This document shows positions 17,493 to 25,638 of a stretch of 64,000 nucleotides of DNA, piece after piece (the stretch's first letter is position 1; every line of letters starts with the position of its first letter). Origin of the DNA: Rhodobacteraceae bacterium IMCC1909 (lineage in GTDB: Bacteria > Pseudomonadota > Alphaproteobacteria > Rhodobacterales > Rhodobacteraceae). The DNA lies in contig JAPDHM010000002.1 of NCBI GenBank assembly GCA_030704425.1, positions 62,001 to 126,000 of the forward strand, in the 5' to 3' direction. The notes beneath the pieces were generated by a model, which searched no databases, was not told the origin of the DNA, and saw only the letters and a program-made list of their open reading frames with translations. Both the position numbers and the translations under genes were made by a program.

Positions 17493-18370
17493 CCCTGCCA
17501 ACATCTAAACCTCAAAAAAACCCTGTCGCAGGGATGGTCGAAAAGCGTGGACTTGGAATTTGGCTCAGCCATGCAATCATGGTACTTGGCGTTTTAATAG
17601 TTTTTTTTCCCATCTGGCTCGCCTTTGTTGCCTCCACGGTCACACAGCCAGAAATTGTTAGCCCTCCAATGCCACTGTTGCCAGGCGATCAATTTTTTAT
17701 CAATTACAAGAAAGCTTTATTGGCTGGCGTAAATGTACCTGTAGGCACAATGCTGACCAACAGCCTCGTTATGGCAATTGGCATAGCCGTCGGCAAAATT
17801 ATCATTTCTTTGTTGTCCGCCTTTGCCATTGTCTACTTTCGGTTTCCCGGAAAAAAAATCTTCTTTTGGTTGATCTTCATTACGCTGATGTTGCCGGTAG
17901 AAGTACGCATTGTCCCAACCTATGAAATAATTGCTGGTTTTGGTATGCTGAACAGCTATAGCGGTCTAATCTTTCCACTGATCGCATCTGCAACTGCTAC
18001 CTTCTTATTCCGGCAATTTTTCATGACAGTCCCAGATGAGTTAGCAGAGGCAGCACGTGTAGATGGTGCAAAACCGTTACGTTTTTTCTGGGACATCTTG
18101 ATACCAATGAGCCGCACGAACATCGCAGCCCTGTTTGTAATCCTCTTTATCTACGGCTGGAACCAATATCTCTGGCCATTACTCATCACGACAGACCCTG
18201 AAATGAACACCATAGTGATGGGTATAAAGCAGATGTTCCCTTCCGGAGATGACGTTGCAGACTGGCCTGTCATTATGGCCACCTCAATTCTAGCAATGAT
18301 CCCACCAGTTATCGTAGTCATTTCAATGCAAAAACTCTTTATCCGCGGGCTCGTGGACAGCGAAAAGTAG
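17489..18370 (+). CDS. ugpE: Glycerol-3-phosphate ABC transporter permease UgpE
   Basis: A 293-residue MalG-type permease. It starts at a TTG (17489) with GGAGG eight bases upstream and overlapping the ugpA stop. Six helices are visible, and the EAA loop is EAARVDGAKPLRFFWDILIP (about 191-210). The C-terminal LFIRGLVDSEK is typical of UgpE. It is followed after 7 bp by ugpC. Confidence 0.92.
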   Translation: MTLPTSKPQKNPVAGMVEKRGLGIWLSHAIMVLGVLIVFFPIWLAFVASTVTQPEIVSPPMPLLPGDQFFINYKKALLAGVNVPVGTMLTNSLVMAIGIAVGKIIISLLSAFAIVYFRFPGKKIFFWLIFITLMLPVEVRIVPTYEIIAGFGMLNSYSGLIFPLIASATATFLFRQFFMTVPDELAEAARVDGAKPLRFFWDILIPMSRTNIAALFVILFIYGWNQYLWPLLITTDPEMNTIVMGIKQMFPSGDDVADWPVIMATSILAMIPPVIVVISMQKLFIRGLVDSEK

Positions 18371-18377
18371 GACCGAC

Positions 18378-19424
18378 ATGGCAAATGTAGACTTGAAAAA
18401 CGTAAAAAAGCACTTTGGTACGGTAGAGGTAATCCATGGCATCAGTGCAAAAATCAAAGATGGTGAGTTCATTGTAATCGTCGGGCCGTCTGGTTGTGGA
18501 AAATCAACGCTGCTCCGTATGGTGGCTGGGTTAGAGAATGTGTCTGAAGGCGAAATCAGTATTGGTGGAAAAGTCGTAACCGATGTTGAGCCAATGGACC
18601 GCGATATAGCAATGGTGTTCCAAAACTACGCGCTATATCCACATATGAGTGTGCGCCAAAATATGGGCTATGGCTTAAAAATTGCCAAAGTACCAAAAGC
18701 AATAATTGACGAAAAAGTGAAGACCGCCGCTCAACTTCTGCAGCTTGACAGTTACCTCGATCGTCGGCCACGTGATTTATCCGGAGGTCAACGCCAACGT
18801 GTCGCCATGGGCCGTGCCATTGTGCGTGAACCTGCAGTGTTTCTCTTTGATGAGCCTTTATCAAATCTTGATGCAAAACTGCGCGTACAAATGCGCCTTG
18901 AAATCCGTGAATTACAGAATCGACTCGGAATAACGGCACTCTATGTGACCCATGATCAAGTTGAGGCCATGACGATGGCCGATCGCATGATTGTTATGAA
19001 CAGTGGGAAAGTTGAGCAAATCGGGACACCACTTGAGGTCTATGAAACTCCTCGAACTCTTTTTGCCGCACAGTTTATTGGCAGCCCGTCGATGAACACA
19101 TTTACGACGATTGTTGAAAATAGCGTCATCTCAGTGGCCGGAAAATCCATCCCAGTGGAAACATCCGCAAAAGGAGAGGTTACTATAGGAATAAGACCTG
19201 AACATGTAATTGCCGATGAAACTGGGCCAATGTCCATAACTGTACGCATGGGCGAACCATTGGGTGCAAACACCCTGCTCCATGGGCAACTTAATGGCAC
19301 CGAAACCGCTTTCACGGCCAGTCTGCCCGGTGTGCACCACGCGACGCCGGGCCAGGTGGTTCGATTTTCTGCTCATCCAAAAAATATGCATTTCTTCAAC
19401 ATCGTATCTGGAAAGCGTATTTGA
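18378..19424 (+). CDS. ugpC: Glycerol-3-phosphate ABC transporter ATPase UgpC
   Basis: A 348-residue ATP-binding subunit. Walker A is GPSGCGKST (about 36-44), the signature motif is LSGGQRQRVA, Walker B is VFLFDEPLSNLD and the switch His is in VTHDQVEAM. A C-terminal TOBE/MalK-like regulatory domain follows (TIGIRPEHV). It powers UgpAE. Its stop overlaps the ugpQ start (TGATG). Confidence 0.92.
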   Translation: MANVDLKNVKKHFGTVEVIHGISAKIKDGEFIVIVGPSGCGKSTLLRMVAGLENVSEGEISIGGKVVTDVEPMDRDIAMVFQNYALYPHMSVRQNMGYGLKIAKVPKAIIDEKVKTAAQLLQLDSYLDRRPRDLSGGQRQRVAMGRAIVREPAVFLFDEPLSNLDAKLRVQMRLEIRELQNRLGITALYVTHDQVEAMTMADRMIVMNSGKVEQIGTPLEVYETPRTLFAAQFIGSPSMNTFTTIVENSVISVAGKSIPVETSAKGEVTIGIRPEHVIADETGPMSITVRMGEPLGANTLLHGQLNGTETAFTASLPGVHHATPGQVVRFSAHPKNMHFFNIVSGKRI

Positions 19425-20314
19425 TGAGAGATCACAAAATTCGAAAGGACATTACGATTTTCGGGCATCGAGGTGCACGTGGTATCTACACCGAGAACAC
19501 AATGGCCGGGTTTCGATACCTAAACGAAATTGGTATCAATGCCGTGGAGTTAGATGTTCAGAATGCTGCAAACCGCGTTACGGTAATTGCGCACGACCCT
19601 TACGTTTTTATGCCAAATACGGTGAACGAAAAATCATGTAAAAAGTTAATAAGAATAACCGAGGCTAAGGAACTCACGAAAGTTACCGCGGGTGCGCCAT
19701 GTACCGGCACCGAGTACACAAAACAGTTTCCTGACCAAGCACGCCCTTCTAATCGGCATATTCCTACGTTCGCGACTTTTTGCAAATGGGCCGCTAAACA
19801 TCCGCTACTCACACTCAATGTCGAGATAAAATCTCACGCAGAGCAAACAGATCTATATGACCCACCAGATATAATAGTTTCAGATGTTGTGGATTTGTTG
19901 GAAAGGCATGATCTGCGTCATCGCTGCATTATATCTAGTTTTGATTGGCGTGTGCTAGAGGCGTGTGCTAAACGCGCACCAACGGTCACACGCGGTCATC
20001 TAACTTTGGAACAAAACCATGGTACAGCTATGGTGCCAAATATAGTCGATGGCTCACCGTGGATGAGCGGCGTCACGCGCAAAGATCATAAAGACAGTTT
20101 AGCCCAGACTATTTCTGCGCTTGGCGGAAAAGTTTGGTGCCCATACTTCAAAGATCTAACAGAAAGTGAGTTAGCCAAAGCTAAAGAATTGGGACTGTTA
20201 GTGAATGTCTGGACCGTTAACTCAGTGAGCGATATCATACGCATGGCAAAAATGGGCGTCGACGGGATCATCTCTGACTACCCCGCTCGCGTACAAAATA
20301 TTCTTTCGCAATGA
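19424..20314 (+). CDS. ugpQ: Glycerophosphodiester phosphodiesterase UgpQ
   Basis: A 296-residue GDPD-family enzyme from the ATG at 19424 (a TTG one codon earlier is also in frame). The catalytic start is FGHRGARGIYTENTMAGF, with the general acid/base His-Arg and metal Glu; later AVELDVQ and HDP supply the second metal ligands and second His. LNVEIKS supplies another Glu. It hydrolyses glycerophosphodiesters to glycerol-3-phosphate and an alcohol. No signal peptide is seen, so it acts in the cytoplasm on imported substrate, as in E. coli. A roughly 50-residue insertion between the two halves (19620-19790) is longer than in short family members. Confidence 0.9.
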   Translation: MRDHKIRKDITIFGHRGARGIYTENTMAGFRYLNEIGINAVELDVQNAANRVTVIAHDPYVFMPNTVNEKSCKKLIRITEAKELTKVTAGAPCTGTEYTKQFPDQARPSNRHIPTFATFCKWAAKHPLLTLNVEIKSHAEQTDLYDPPDIIVSDVVDLLERHDLRHRCIISSFDWRVLEACAKRAPTVTRGHLTLEQNHGTAMVPNIVDGSPWMSGVTRKDHKDSLAQTISALGGKVWCPYFKDLTESELAKAKELGLLVNVWTVNSVSDIIRMAKMGVDGIISDYPARVQNILSQ

Positions 20315-20685
20315 GCCGATGGAGAATATTGTGTCGGTTGAGGACGCTATAAAGCGACCCTGCCCGCTTGAAGTATGTTTAATCGGATAGGGCCGCTTGG
20401 TCAGTTGTTGGATGGACTCTAACCAAATATTGAGTCCTAAGGAACTTCGGTGGTATATGAATTGTTAGTAGATTATTTTGTTGGCAGGTGGGATTTTTAA
20501 TTGATGGATATAATATCCGCATCCGCGCCGACAACCAAAAGTATGCAGGCGAAAGACGTATTTCTTGTTATCTCCTGACGCGGGTGCAAATATAGTCTAG
20601 CTTAACAGTGATCTGGGGTTAATGTTAAAGCATAGAGCCTATAGTACTACCTTTTATGAAAAATAAAGCCGTAGGAGAAAATTTC
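20315..20685. other. Intergenic stretch with an IS end trace
   Basis: No gene is visible. At about 20357-20386 CCCTGCCCGCTTGAAGTATG with TTTAATCGGATAGG resembles a decayed A-family IS right end. The remainder is AT-rich and should hold the promoter of the glutamate-synthase-like gene, but I cannot name a convincing box. Confidence 0.4.
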
Positions 20686-22287
20686 ATGGACTTATTATGG
20701 AGTAGGTATTCTGCGGTATTTTATACGACCGTTCTTGCAGTTATTTTTTCAGTTGCTGGACTTCATTGGCATAGTCTTCTACCCGCTGCGTTCTTATTTT
20801 CTATAGCCGCGGCTGTCGGATTTTATGATCTTTTTCAGAAAAAAAGACCTGTTTTAGCAAACTTTCCGCTAATTGGGCGTTTTCGCTTTGTGCTAGAATC
20901 AATCCGGCCCGAATTACGTCAATATTTTTGGGAGTCAGACACAGACGAGCTGCCGTATTCGCGCAATCAAAGATCAATGGTATATCAGCGATCCAAGCAG
21001 ATTTTAGCTGCACGCCCATTTGGCTCTGACGAAAATCATTATTCAGACGATTTTACCTGGCTTAACCACTCTATAGCGCCTTCTCATATTAATGATGACG
21101 ACTTTCGAGTCATAGTTGGCAAAGGTGAAGCATGTTATGCTATGTCGATACTGAATATCTCAGGTACCAGTTTTGGTTCGCTTTCACCCAACGCCATTCA
21201 AGCTCTGTCGAAAGGTGCGCAGATTGGCGGCTTTGCTCACAACACAGGCGAAGGATCATTGTCCAAATATCACCAGCTTGGCGGTGGTGATACAATTTGG
21301 CAGATTTCAACAGGATATTTCGGATGCCGGACGAAAGATGGTAAATTCGACAGCGAAACTTTTAAAAAGCGCGCAACACTCCCACAGGTAAAAATGATCG
21401 AAATTAAGCTTAGCCAAGGGGCCAAACCCGGTCATGGGGGGATGCTGTTGAGCTCAAAAGTAACACCAGAAATCGCTGAAACCAGAGGTGTTAAACCCTT
21501 CGAGGATGTCATCTCTCCACACAGCCATTCTGAGTTTGGCACTCCCACTGAACTTCTTAAATTCGCAGAGCGTCTGCGCAATCTCTCGTGCGGCAAACCA
21601 GTTGGTATCAAACTTTGTATCGGGCACCCATGGGAATTTATTGCAATCGTAAAGGCCATGATAGAAACGGGTATCGAGCTTGATTTTATAACCGTTGATG
21701 GCTCCGAAGGCGGCACAGGCGCAGCCCCTGTTGAATTTACCGATCACCTCGGCTGTCCGCTCAGAGATGCGGTTGTTTTCGTCGATAATACCCTACGTGG
21801 TGCAAATCTTCGCGATCGCGTCAAAGTGGGGTCCTCTGCCAAACTTGTTAGCGCCTACGACATCGTACGAATATGCGCCTTGGGCGCTGATTGGTGCAAT
21901 ATGGCCCGACCGTTCATGTTCTCGCTGGGCTGCATTCAGGCCCGTGATTGCTCCTCAGGACATTGCCCCACTGGGATTGCAACTATGGATCCCAAACGCT
22001 ACCGCGCACTCGATATCCCTTCGCGCGCAGAGCGGGTTCGCAACTTCCAAAAAAATACGCGATTTGCTTTGAAAGAACTTCTTGAGGCGGCGGGGCTGAC
22101 ACACCCTGATCAACTGACGCGCCGACACATCGTCCGCCGATTGTCAGGCAGCCAAATCAAGTTAGCAGATCAAATCTATCCAAAAGTTGAAATCGGTGCT
22201 TTGCTACGTAACGAGAAAGTAGAAGATGCCAGGCTGGCTTCCTACTGGCATCGCGTCAGCGGTGCTTCATTTTCACCAATGAACTGA
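20686..22287 (+). CDS. Membrane-anchored FMN-binding glutamate-synthase-domain protein
   Basis: A 533-residue protein when started at 20686 (MDLLWSRYSAVF), which has GGAG eight bases upstream. Two hydrophobic segments fill about residues 8-52, followed by a cytosolic Glu_synthase domain with FMN-binding features (GEGSLSKYH, IKLSQGAKPGHGG, TVDGSEGGTGAAP). A C-x5-C-x4-C cluster (CIQARDCSSGHC) matches the 3Fe-4S ligand pattern of glutamate synthase large subunits. No glutaminase domain is present. Such stand-alone proteins are common in proteobacteria and mostly uncharacterised; ammonia-independent glutamate synthesis should not be assumed. The gene stands alone and ends at a terminator hairpin. 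Confidence 0.82.
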   Translation: MDLLWSRYSAVFYTTVLAVIFSVAGLHWHSLLPAAFLFSIAAAVGFYDLFQKKRPVLANFPLIGRFRFVLESIRPELRQYFWESDTDELPYSRNQRSMVYQRSKQILAARPFGSDENHYSDDFTWLNHSIAPSHINDDDFRVIVGKGEACYAMSILNISGTSFGSLSPNAIQALSKGAQIGGFAHNTGEGSLSKYHQLGGGDTIWQISTGYFGCRTKDGKFDSETFKKRATLPQVKMIEIKLSQGAKPGHGGMLLSSKVTPEIAETRGVKPFEDVISPHSHSEFGTPTELLKFAERLRNLSCGKPVGIKLCIGHPWEFIAIVKAMIETGIELDFITVDGSEGGTGAAPVEFTDHLGCPLRDAVVFVDNTLRGANLRDRVKVGSSAKLVSAYDIVRICALGADWCNMARPFMFSLGCIQARDCSSGHCPTGIATMDPKRYRALDIPSRAERVRNFQKNTRFALKELLEAAGLTHPDQLTRRHIVRRLSGSQIKLADQIYPKVEIGALLRNEKVEDARLASYWHRVSGASFSPMN

Positions 22288-22307
22288 TTAAATCGGTGTT
22301 TAAACGC

Positions 22308-22336
22308 AAAAAGGTGTCTGACGTCAGCGCCTTTTT
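22308..22336 (+). terminator. Intrinsic terminator after the glutamate-synthase-like gene
   Basis: AAAAAGG pairs with CCTTTTT around an inner self-complementary CTGACGTCAG, giving a two-part stem followed by T residues. It lies 20 bp after the stop. Confidence 0.65.
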
Positions 22337-22499
22337 AAGCAGATATTGAGACTTCTGATTCAACGTCTCTTGTTTGGATGATCAGTCAAAATATAGGCGT
22401 ATCAGTATTACCAGAGGATGCGGTAATGATTCCAACTTATAGTAATTTGTGTTTGTTCCTATTGAGGGGTTTACAAAAACTAGTGAGCTTTATCTGCAA

Positions 22500-23319
22500 T
22501 GGGTGCTGTCAGACGAATGAGAGCTCGCATCGGATTGCTGGCGCAGCCTGAATCTATGCGCTCAATAGTTGGCGCCACTCAGTAAGAGCGGCGGTTCGAT
22601 TGAACTTGAAATTGTCTCGTGAGTAGAAGTGGCGTTCCTGATTGAAATGGTTGTGGACTGAAGAGTGGACGGCAGCGAACTTTTGCAGACATCGCATCTG
22701 TCGGAAGCGGAGCATAGCGCGTTCTCGTCGTCGAAACGGCAAGTGAGAATTCTCAGCCCGATTATTTACCCAGCGACCCGTTTCCTGCCGATCCGCGTTG
22801 CCAACAACTTTCATTGCAGCGCCATAGGAACGTAGTTTGTCCGTCACAACTACTTCTGGCCCGCCGTAGCGCTTCATTGCTTTTCTGAGAAATTTCAATG
22901 CCGCTTTGCAGTCTCGGCGCTTTGTAACATAACTTTCCAGCACCTCACCTTCGTGATCTACTGCCCGCCAGAGGTAATGTGTCTCTCCGTTGATCTTCAC
23001 GAAGACCTCGTCCAGGTGCCATTGCCAGTTCGAATAAGATCGCATCCGACTGACCCGGTTTCGTCGTATCTCAGCAGCAAACATCGGACCAAATCTATTC
23101 CACCAGAACCCAACTATTTCGTGGCTGATCTCAATGCATCGTTCGTGCAGAAGATCTTCCACGTTACGGAGTGAGAGCGGAAAACGAACGTACAGCATCA
23201 CAGCCAGCCGGATGATCTCAGGGCTCGTTTTAAAGTACCTGAATGGGGAATGTTTTGTCATACGGGGAGGCTATAAAACCGCCCGGCTCGCTTCAACCGA
23301 GTTTAATCTGACAGTACCC
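22500..23319 (-). mobile_element. IS6-type element, A family, copy A4 (intact)
   Basis: An 820-bp element bounded by GGGTGCTGTCAGA at 22500 and its near-complement TCTGACAGTACCC ending at 23319. It contains one full transposase gene. The 8 bp on each side (TCTGCAAT and TCATTAGG) do not match, so no target duplication remains; this points to recombination between copies or adjacent deletion after insertion. It is the only apparently functional IS in the window. Confidence 0.9.
22554..23261 (-). CDS. IS6-family transposase (intact)
   Basis: A 235-residue DDE transposase. An N-terminal helix-turn-helix region (KYFKTSPEIIRLAVMLYVRF, SLRNVEDLLHERCIEISHE) precedes the catalytic core. Probable catalytic residues are D84 (WHLDEVF), D141 (VVTDKLRSYG) and E170 (NNRAENSH), followed by LPFRRRERAM. 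The length is normal for IS6/IS26 relatives. It could act in trans on the other A-family copies that keep both ends. Confidence 0.92.
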   Translation of the reverse strand: MTKHSPFRYFKTSPEIIRLAVMLYVRFPLSLRNVEDLLHERCIEISHEIVGFWWNRFGPMFAAEIRRNRVSRMRSYSNWQWHLDEVFVKINGETHYLWRAVDHEGEVLESYVTKRRDCKAALKFLRKAMKRYGGPEVVVTDKLRSYGAAMKVVGNADRQETGRWVNNRAENSHLPFRRRERAMLRFRQMRCLQKFAAVHSSVHNHFNQERHFYSRDNFKFNRTAALTEWRQLLSA

Positions 23320-23322
23320 TCA

Positions 23323-23652
23323 TTAGGCAAGTGGTGTTGCCCCTGTTTCCATTCGAATAATTTGTCCATCTTTTAGCATGCAAACCAGCATCACGGCTTC
23401 TTTGGTATCATCGGGGTAGGACATGAAATCATGTGAAACCAAAATCTCATCATTTTCATAAATACAACGAGAAGAATCGTTCACGAACTTTGGATTACCC
23501 ATCATTCCGACAACCATCGATGCCCATTCATCTTTTGTGAATTTATTACCTGATTTGTGAAATACAATTTCTGCATCTTCATGAATAAGTGCAACATAAC
23601 CCTCGACATCCCGGTCATCCATGACTTTTGTTAGTCTCTGGTATAACGACAT
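23323..23652 (-). CDS. SnoaL/NTF2-like small protein
   Basis: A 109-residue cone-shaped NTF2-fold protein. It starts MSLYQRLTKVMDDRDVEGYVALIHEDAEIVF and ends IIRMETGATPLA. GGGGAG lies seven bases before the ATG. Members of this superfamily include cyclases, isomerases and ligand carriers; nothing here fixes a reaction. It is the last gene of a small minus-strand group and its stop is 3 bp from the end of IS copy A4, so the original downstream sequence has been replaced. Confidence 0.75.
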   Translation of the reverse strand: MSLYQRLTKVMDDRDVEGYVALIHEDAEIVFHKSGNKFTKDEWASMVVGMMGNPKFVNDSSRCIYENDEILVSHDFMSYPDDTKEAVMLVCMLKDGQIIRMETGATPLA

Positions 23653-23654
23653 TT

Positions 23655-24002
23655 CTATTCTCCCCATGCTCCGGCAAACTCGTACACAACCGCTCGTTTT
23701 CCACCGACGCACCATGCGTCATGATTTGGTGAAATCGCATATGCATCACCAGCGGAATAGGTGGCTTCTGAACCGTCATCACAAACGCAATGAATAGTTC
23801 CTTCGATTATGATCCCGGTATGCGTAGCTTGACAGCTTGATGTACCGACAATTGGTTTAATGTCCGTAGACCATTTCCAATCTGGCGCAAGCGTCAGCTT
23901 CATCACCCGCTGACCTAGAACGTTTACCGCTTCCATACGTGCGTTCGGCATATCCTTGGCTTCATCTGCTTGCGATGCAAAGCTTTTAACTTCAATTGGC
24001 AT
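23655..24002 (-). CDS. Cupin-fold small protein
   Basis: A 115-residue protein starting MPIEVKSFASQADEAK. The central part has TGIIIEGTIHCVCDDGSEATYSAGDAYAISPNHD, a single cupin barrel with histidines at the usual first and second motif positions. A longer start at 24026 is possible, but GGAAAA lies before 24002. It is 2 bp from the NTF2-like gene, so the two are co-translated. Sequence alone does not separate an enzyme from a ligand sensor. Confidence 0.7.
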   Translation of the reverse strand: MPIEVKSFASQADEAKDMPNARMEAVNVLGQRVMKLTLAPDWKWSTDIKPIVGTSSCQATHTGIIIEGTIHCVCDDGSEATYSAGDAYAISPNHDAWCVGGKRAVVYEFAGAWGE

Positions 24003-24089
24003 TATAATTTTCCTTTTCGGGGGCATTTTGATCCTGTTGAAACAGTCTCGATCCCAACGTTAGTGTTATTCATTAGGTGAGTTTTAGAT

Positions 24090-24377
24090 TTAGCTAACAA
24101 CAGAAGTGTTGTGCTTTATCACAGTAGCAATTTCAGATATCTCACTGGCAGGAACACCCGATCTTTCAGAATGCTCTTTGATCAAATTTTCGCTATCCGA
24201 ATTGCAAATGCAAAAAATAGCATCGCCAACAACATAGCTCTGCTCTTGCATAATGTTCTTCCCCTCAGAGCGCATCGCTTCCAGAACTTCTTCTGAACCT
24301 TTACCCGCACTGTTTAAGTCATGTTTCGGAATGCTTCCTGCGCCTTCCATTTCACGTCTAATTAAAAACTTTTTCAT
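24090..24377 (-). CDS. DUF4242-type (nickel-binding-like) small protein
   Basis: A 95-residue protein. MKKFLIRREMEGAGSIPKHDL, the SYVVGDAIFCICNSDSENLIKEHSERSG segment and the ending SEISEIATVIK match the DUF4242 fold, a ferredoxin-like dimer some members of which bind nickel through His residues. No signal peptide is seen. It lies in a minus-strand set with the secreted protein, the cupin and the NTF2-like protein, next to a divergent HxlR regulator. Confidence 0.75.
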   Translation of the reverse strand: MKKFLIRREMEGAGSIPKHDLNSAGKGSEEVLEAMRSEGKNIMQEQSYVVGDAIFCICNSDSENLIKEHSERSGVPASEISEIATVIKHNTSVVS

Positions 24378-24415
24378 GGGCTTCTCTTTCAAGTTTGATA
24401 GTTGTGTGTTGTTGA

Positions 24416-24437
24416 CCATGCCCTATTTAGGACATGG
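24416..24437 (-). terminator. Weak hairpin between secreted-protein and DUF4242 genes
   Basis: CCATGCCC and GGACATGG form an 8-bp stem with one mismatch around TATTTA. There is no T run. It may protect or attenuate the message of the upstream secreted protein gene. Confidence 0.35.
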
Positions 24438-24494
24438 CGTTACTCTAGAATTTGGTCATTGCTTAATTTTCAAAATAATCTGCAGCTGCTACAG

Positions 24495-24956
24495 TTAATT
24501 TGTGGGCGTAAAGTCATAGACCGAGCTACCACCTTCAAGTGAGTGTCTGGTCACGCCTTTCCATTGTGCCCCAGTGTAAGCTGCCCATTTTCCAGTTCCT
24601 CCAACCAGGGTTAGTAGAACACCGTCGGCGCCAAATGTTCCGGTATTGATAAATACATCACCGCTTTCGTCTACCACTGTGCAGGTAACAGTTCCGCCAA
24701 TGGGGGCCTCCTGTCCTTTAGCAAATGAAATAGTTTGAGTGCAGGAGGCGTTAGTAGCGGCGTCAAAGCCTTCCGGTGGATTATCCCAAATCCAAATATC
24801 TTTTGTGCTATTCTGAACAATGGTTCCCGTTTTACCTTCAATAACTTTGTTATCGACAGTTATACCGGTTCCATGCCCGCCCAGTCCGCTGTGACCACCA
24901 GCAAAACCTGTAGCTGGAAGTAGTGAAACGGCTGCTACCAAAATGATATTCTTCAT
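24495..24956 (-). CDS. Secreted protein of unknown function, dirigent/AOC-barrel-like ending
   Basis: A 153-residue protein with a clear signal peptide (MKNIILVAAVSLLPATGFAG, about 1-20). The mature part starts with a Gly/His-rich stretch and is otherwise beta-rich. Two cysteines (NASCTQTI, TVTCTVV) could form a periplasmic disulfide. The pattern VLLTLVGGTGKWAAYTGAQW resembles the GGTGK-x-A-x-x-G element of dirigent and allene oxide cyclase-like beta barrels, but this is only a motif-level resemblance. It is first of the minus-strand set that diverges from the HxlR gene. Confidence 0.6.
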   Translation of the reverse strand: MKNIILVAAVSLLPATGFAGGHSGLGGHGTGITVDNKVIEGKTGTIVQNSTKDIWIWDNPPEGFDAATNASCTQTISFAKGQEAPIGGTVTCTVVDESGDVFINTGTFGADGVLLTLVGGTGKWAAYTGAQWKGVTRHSLEGGSSVYDFTPTN

Positions 24957-25123
24957 AGTGTCTGTCCTTCTTGTAGACTGTTCGATCAGTTTTTCTGACT
25001 AAAAAATGAAAGCGCACGTCAAAAAAAAATACCAGCACATACGTTAAACTGCTCTTGTATTTCGTATGGTTTAGGGGATATCTCATTAACTTTGACACTT
25101 GGTGATCATTTGGAGGGCAAAAA

Positions 25124-25585
25124 ATGAACCAAACTATTAGATCCAATATTACTTCAAAAGCGCAAAACTATTGTCCAATTTCAACATGCGCCGCAGTGAT
25201 TGCTGACCATTGGTCGATAATTGTGCTGCGTGATATTGCCATATGCAATCAAAGAACCTTTCGATCAATTTTAGCAAATAATAACGAAAGGATTTCTAGT
25301 GGTGTGTTAGCTGGCCGTTTAAAACGGTTGACTGACATTGGATTGTTATACTTCAAGGATGATTCTGCGCATTCACAACGAAAGATCTATTGTTTAAGCC
25401 TCGCTGCAATAGATCTTGTACCGATTTTAATAGATATGTCAGCTTGGGCGCTGACACATACTTCGCCTTCTAAGGAGCCAATCGCACTTCCATCGGGTAT
25501 GGAACGCCCCCAATCTCAGTATTCAAAAGAGTTAACCGATCGATTGCGATCTTTGCACTTAGATCCCAGCGATATGCCTGTCTAA
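25124..25585 (+). CDS. HxlR-family transcriptional regulator
   Basis: A 153-residue winged-helix protein. The HxlR pattern is clear: NYCPISTCAAVIADHWSIIVLRDI (about 16-39), then FRSILANNNERISSGVLAGRLKRLTDIGLL. An N-terminal cysteine (Cys17) and a second at Cys22 are candidates for thiol or electrophile sensing, as in several HxlR proteins. GGAGGG precedes the ATG. It is divergent from the secreted-protein gene with 167 bp between them, so it likely regulates that group. Confidence 0.85.
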   Translation: MNQTIRSNITSKAQNYCPISTCAAVIADHWSIIVLRDIAICNQRTFRSILANNNERISSGVLAGRLKRLTDIGLLYFKDDSAHSQRKIYCLSLAAIDLVPILIDMSAWALTHTSPSKEPIALPSGMERPQSQYSKELTDRLRSLHLDPSDMPV

Positions 25586-25638
25586 CTTAGCAGCATCACT
25601 CATAGCCCTCACACGAGCATCCCTGACCGACTTAGTCC

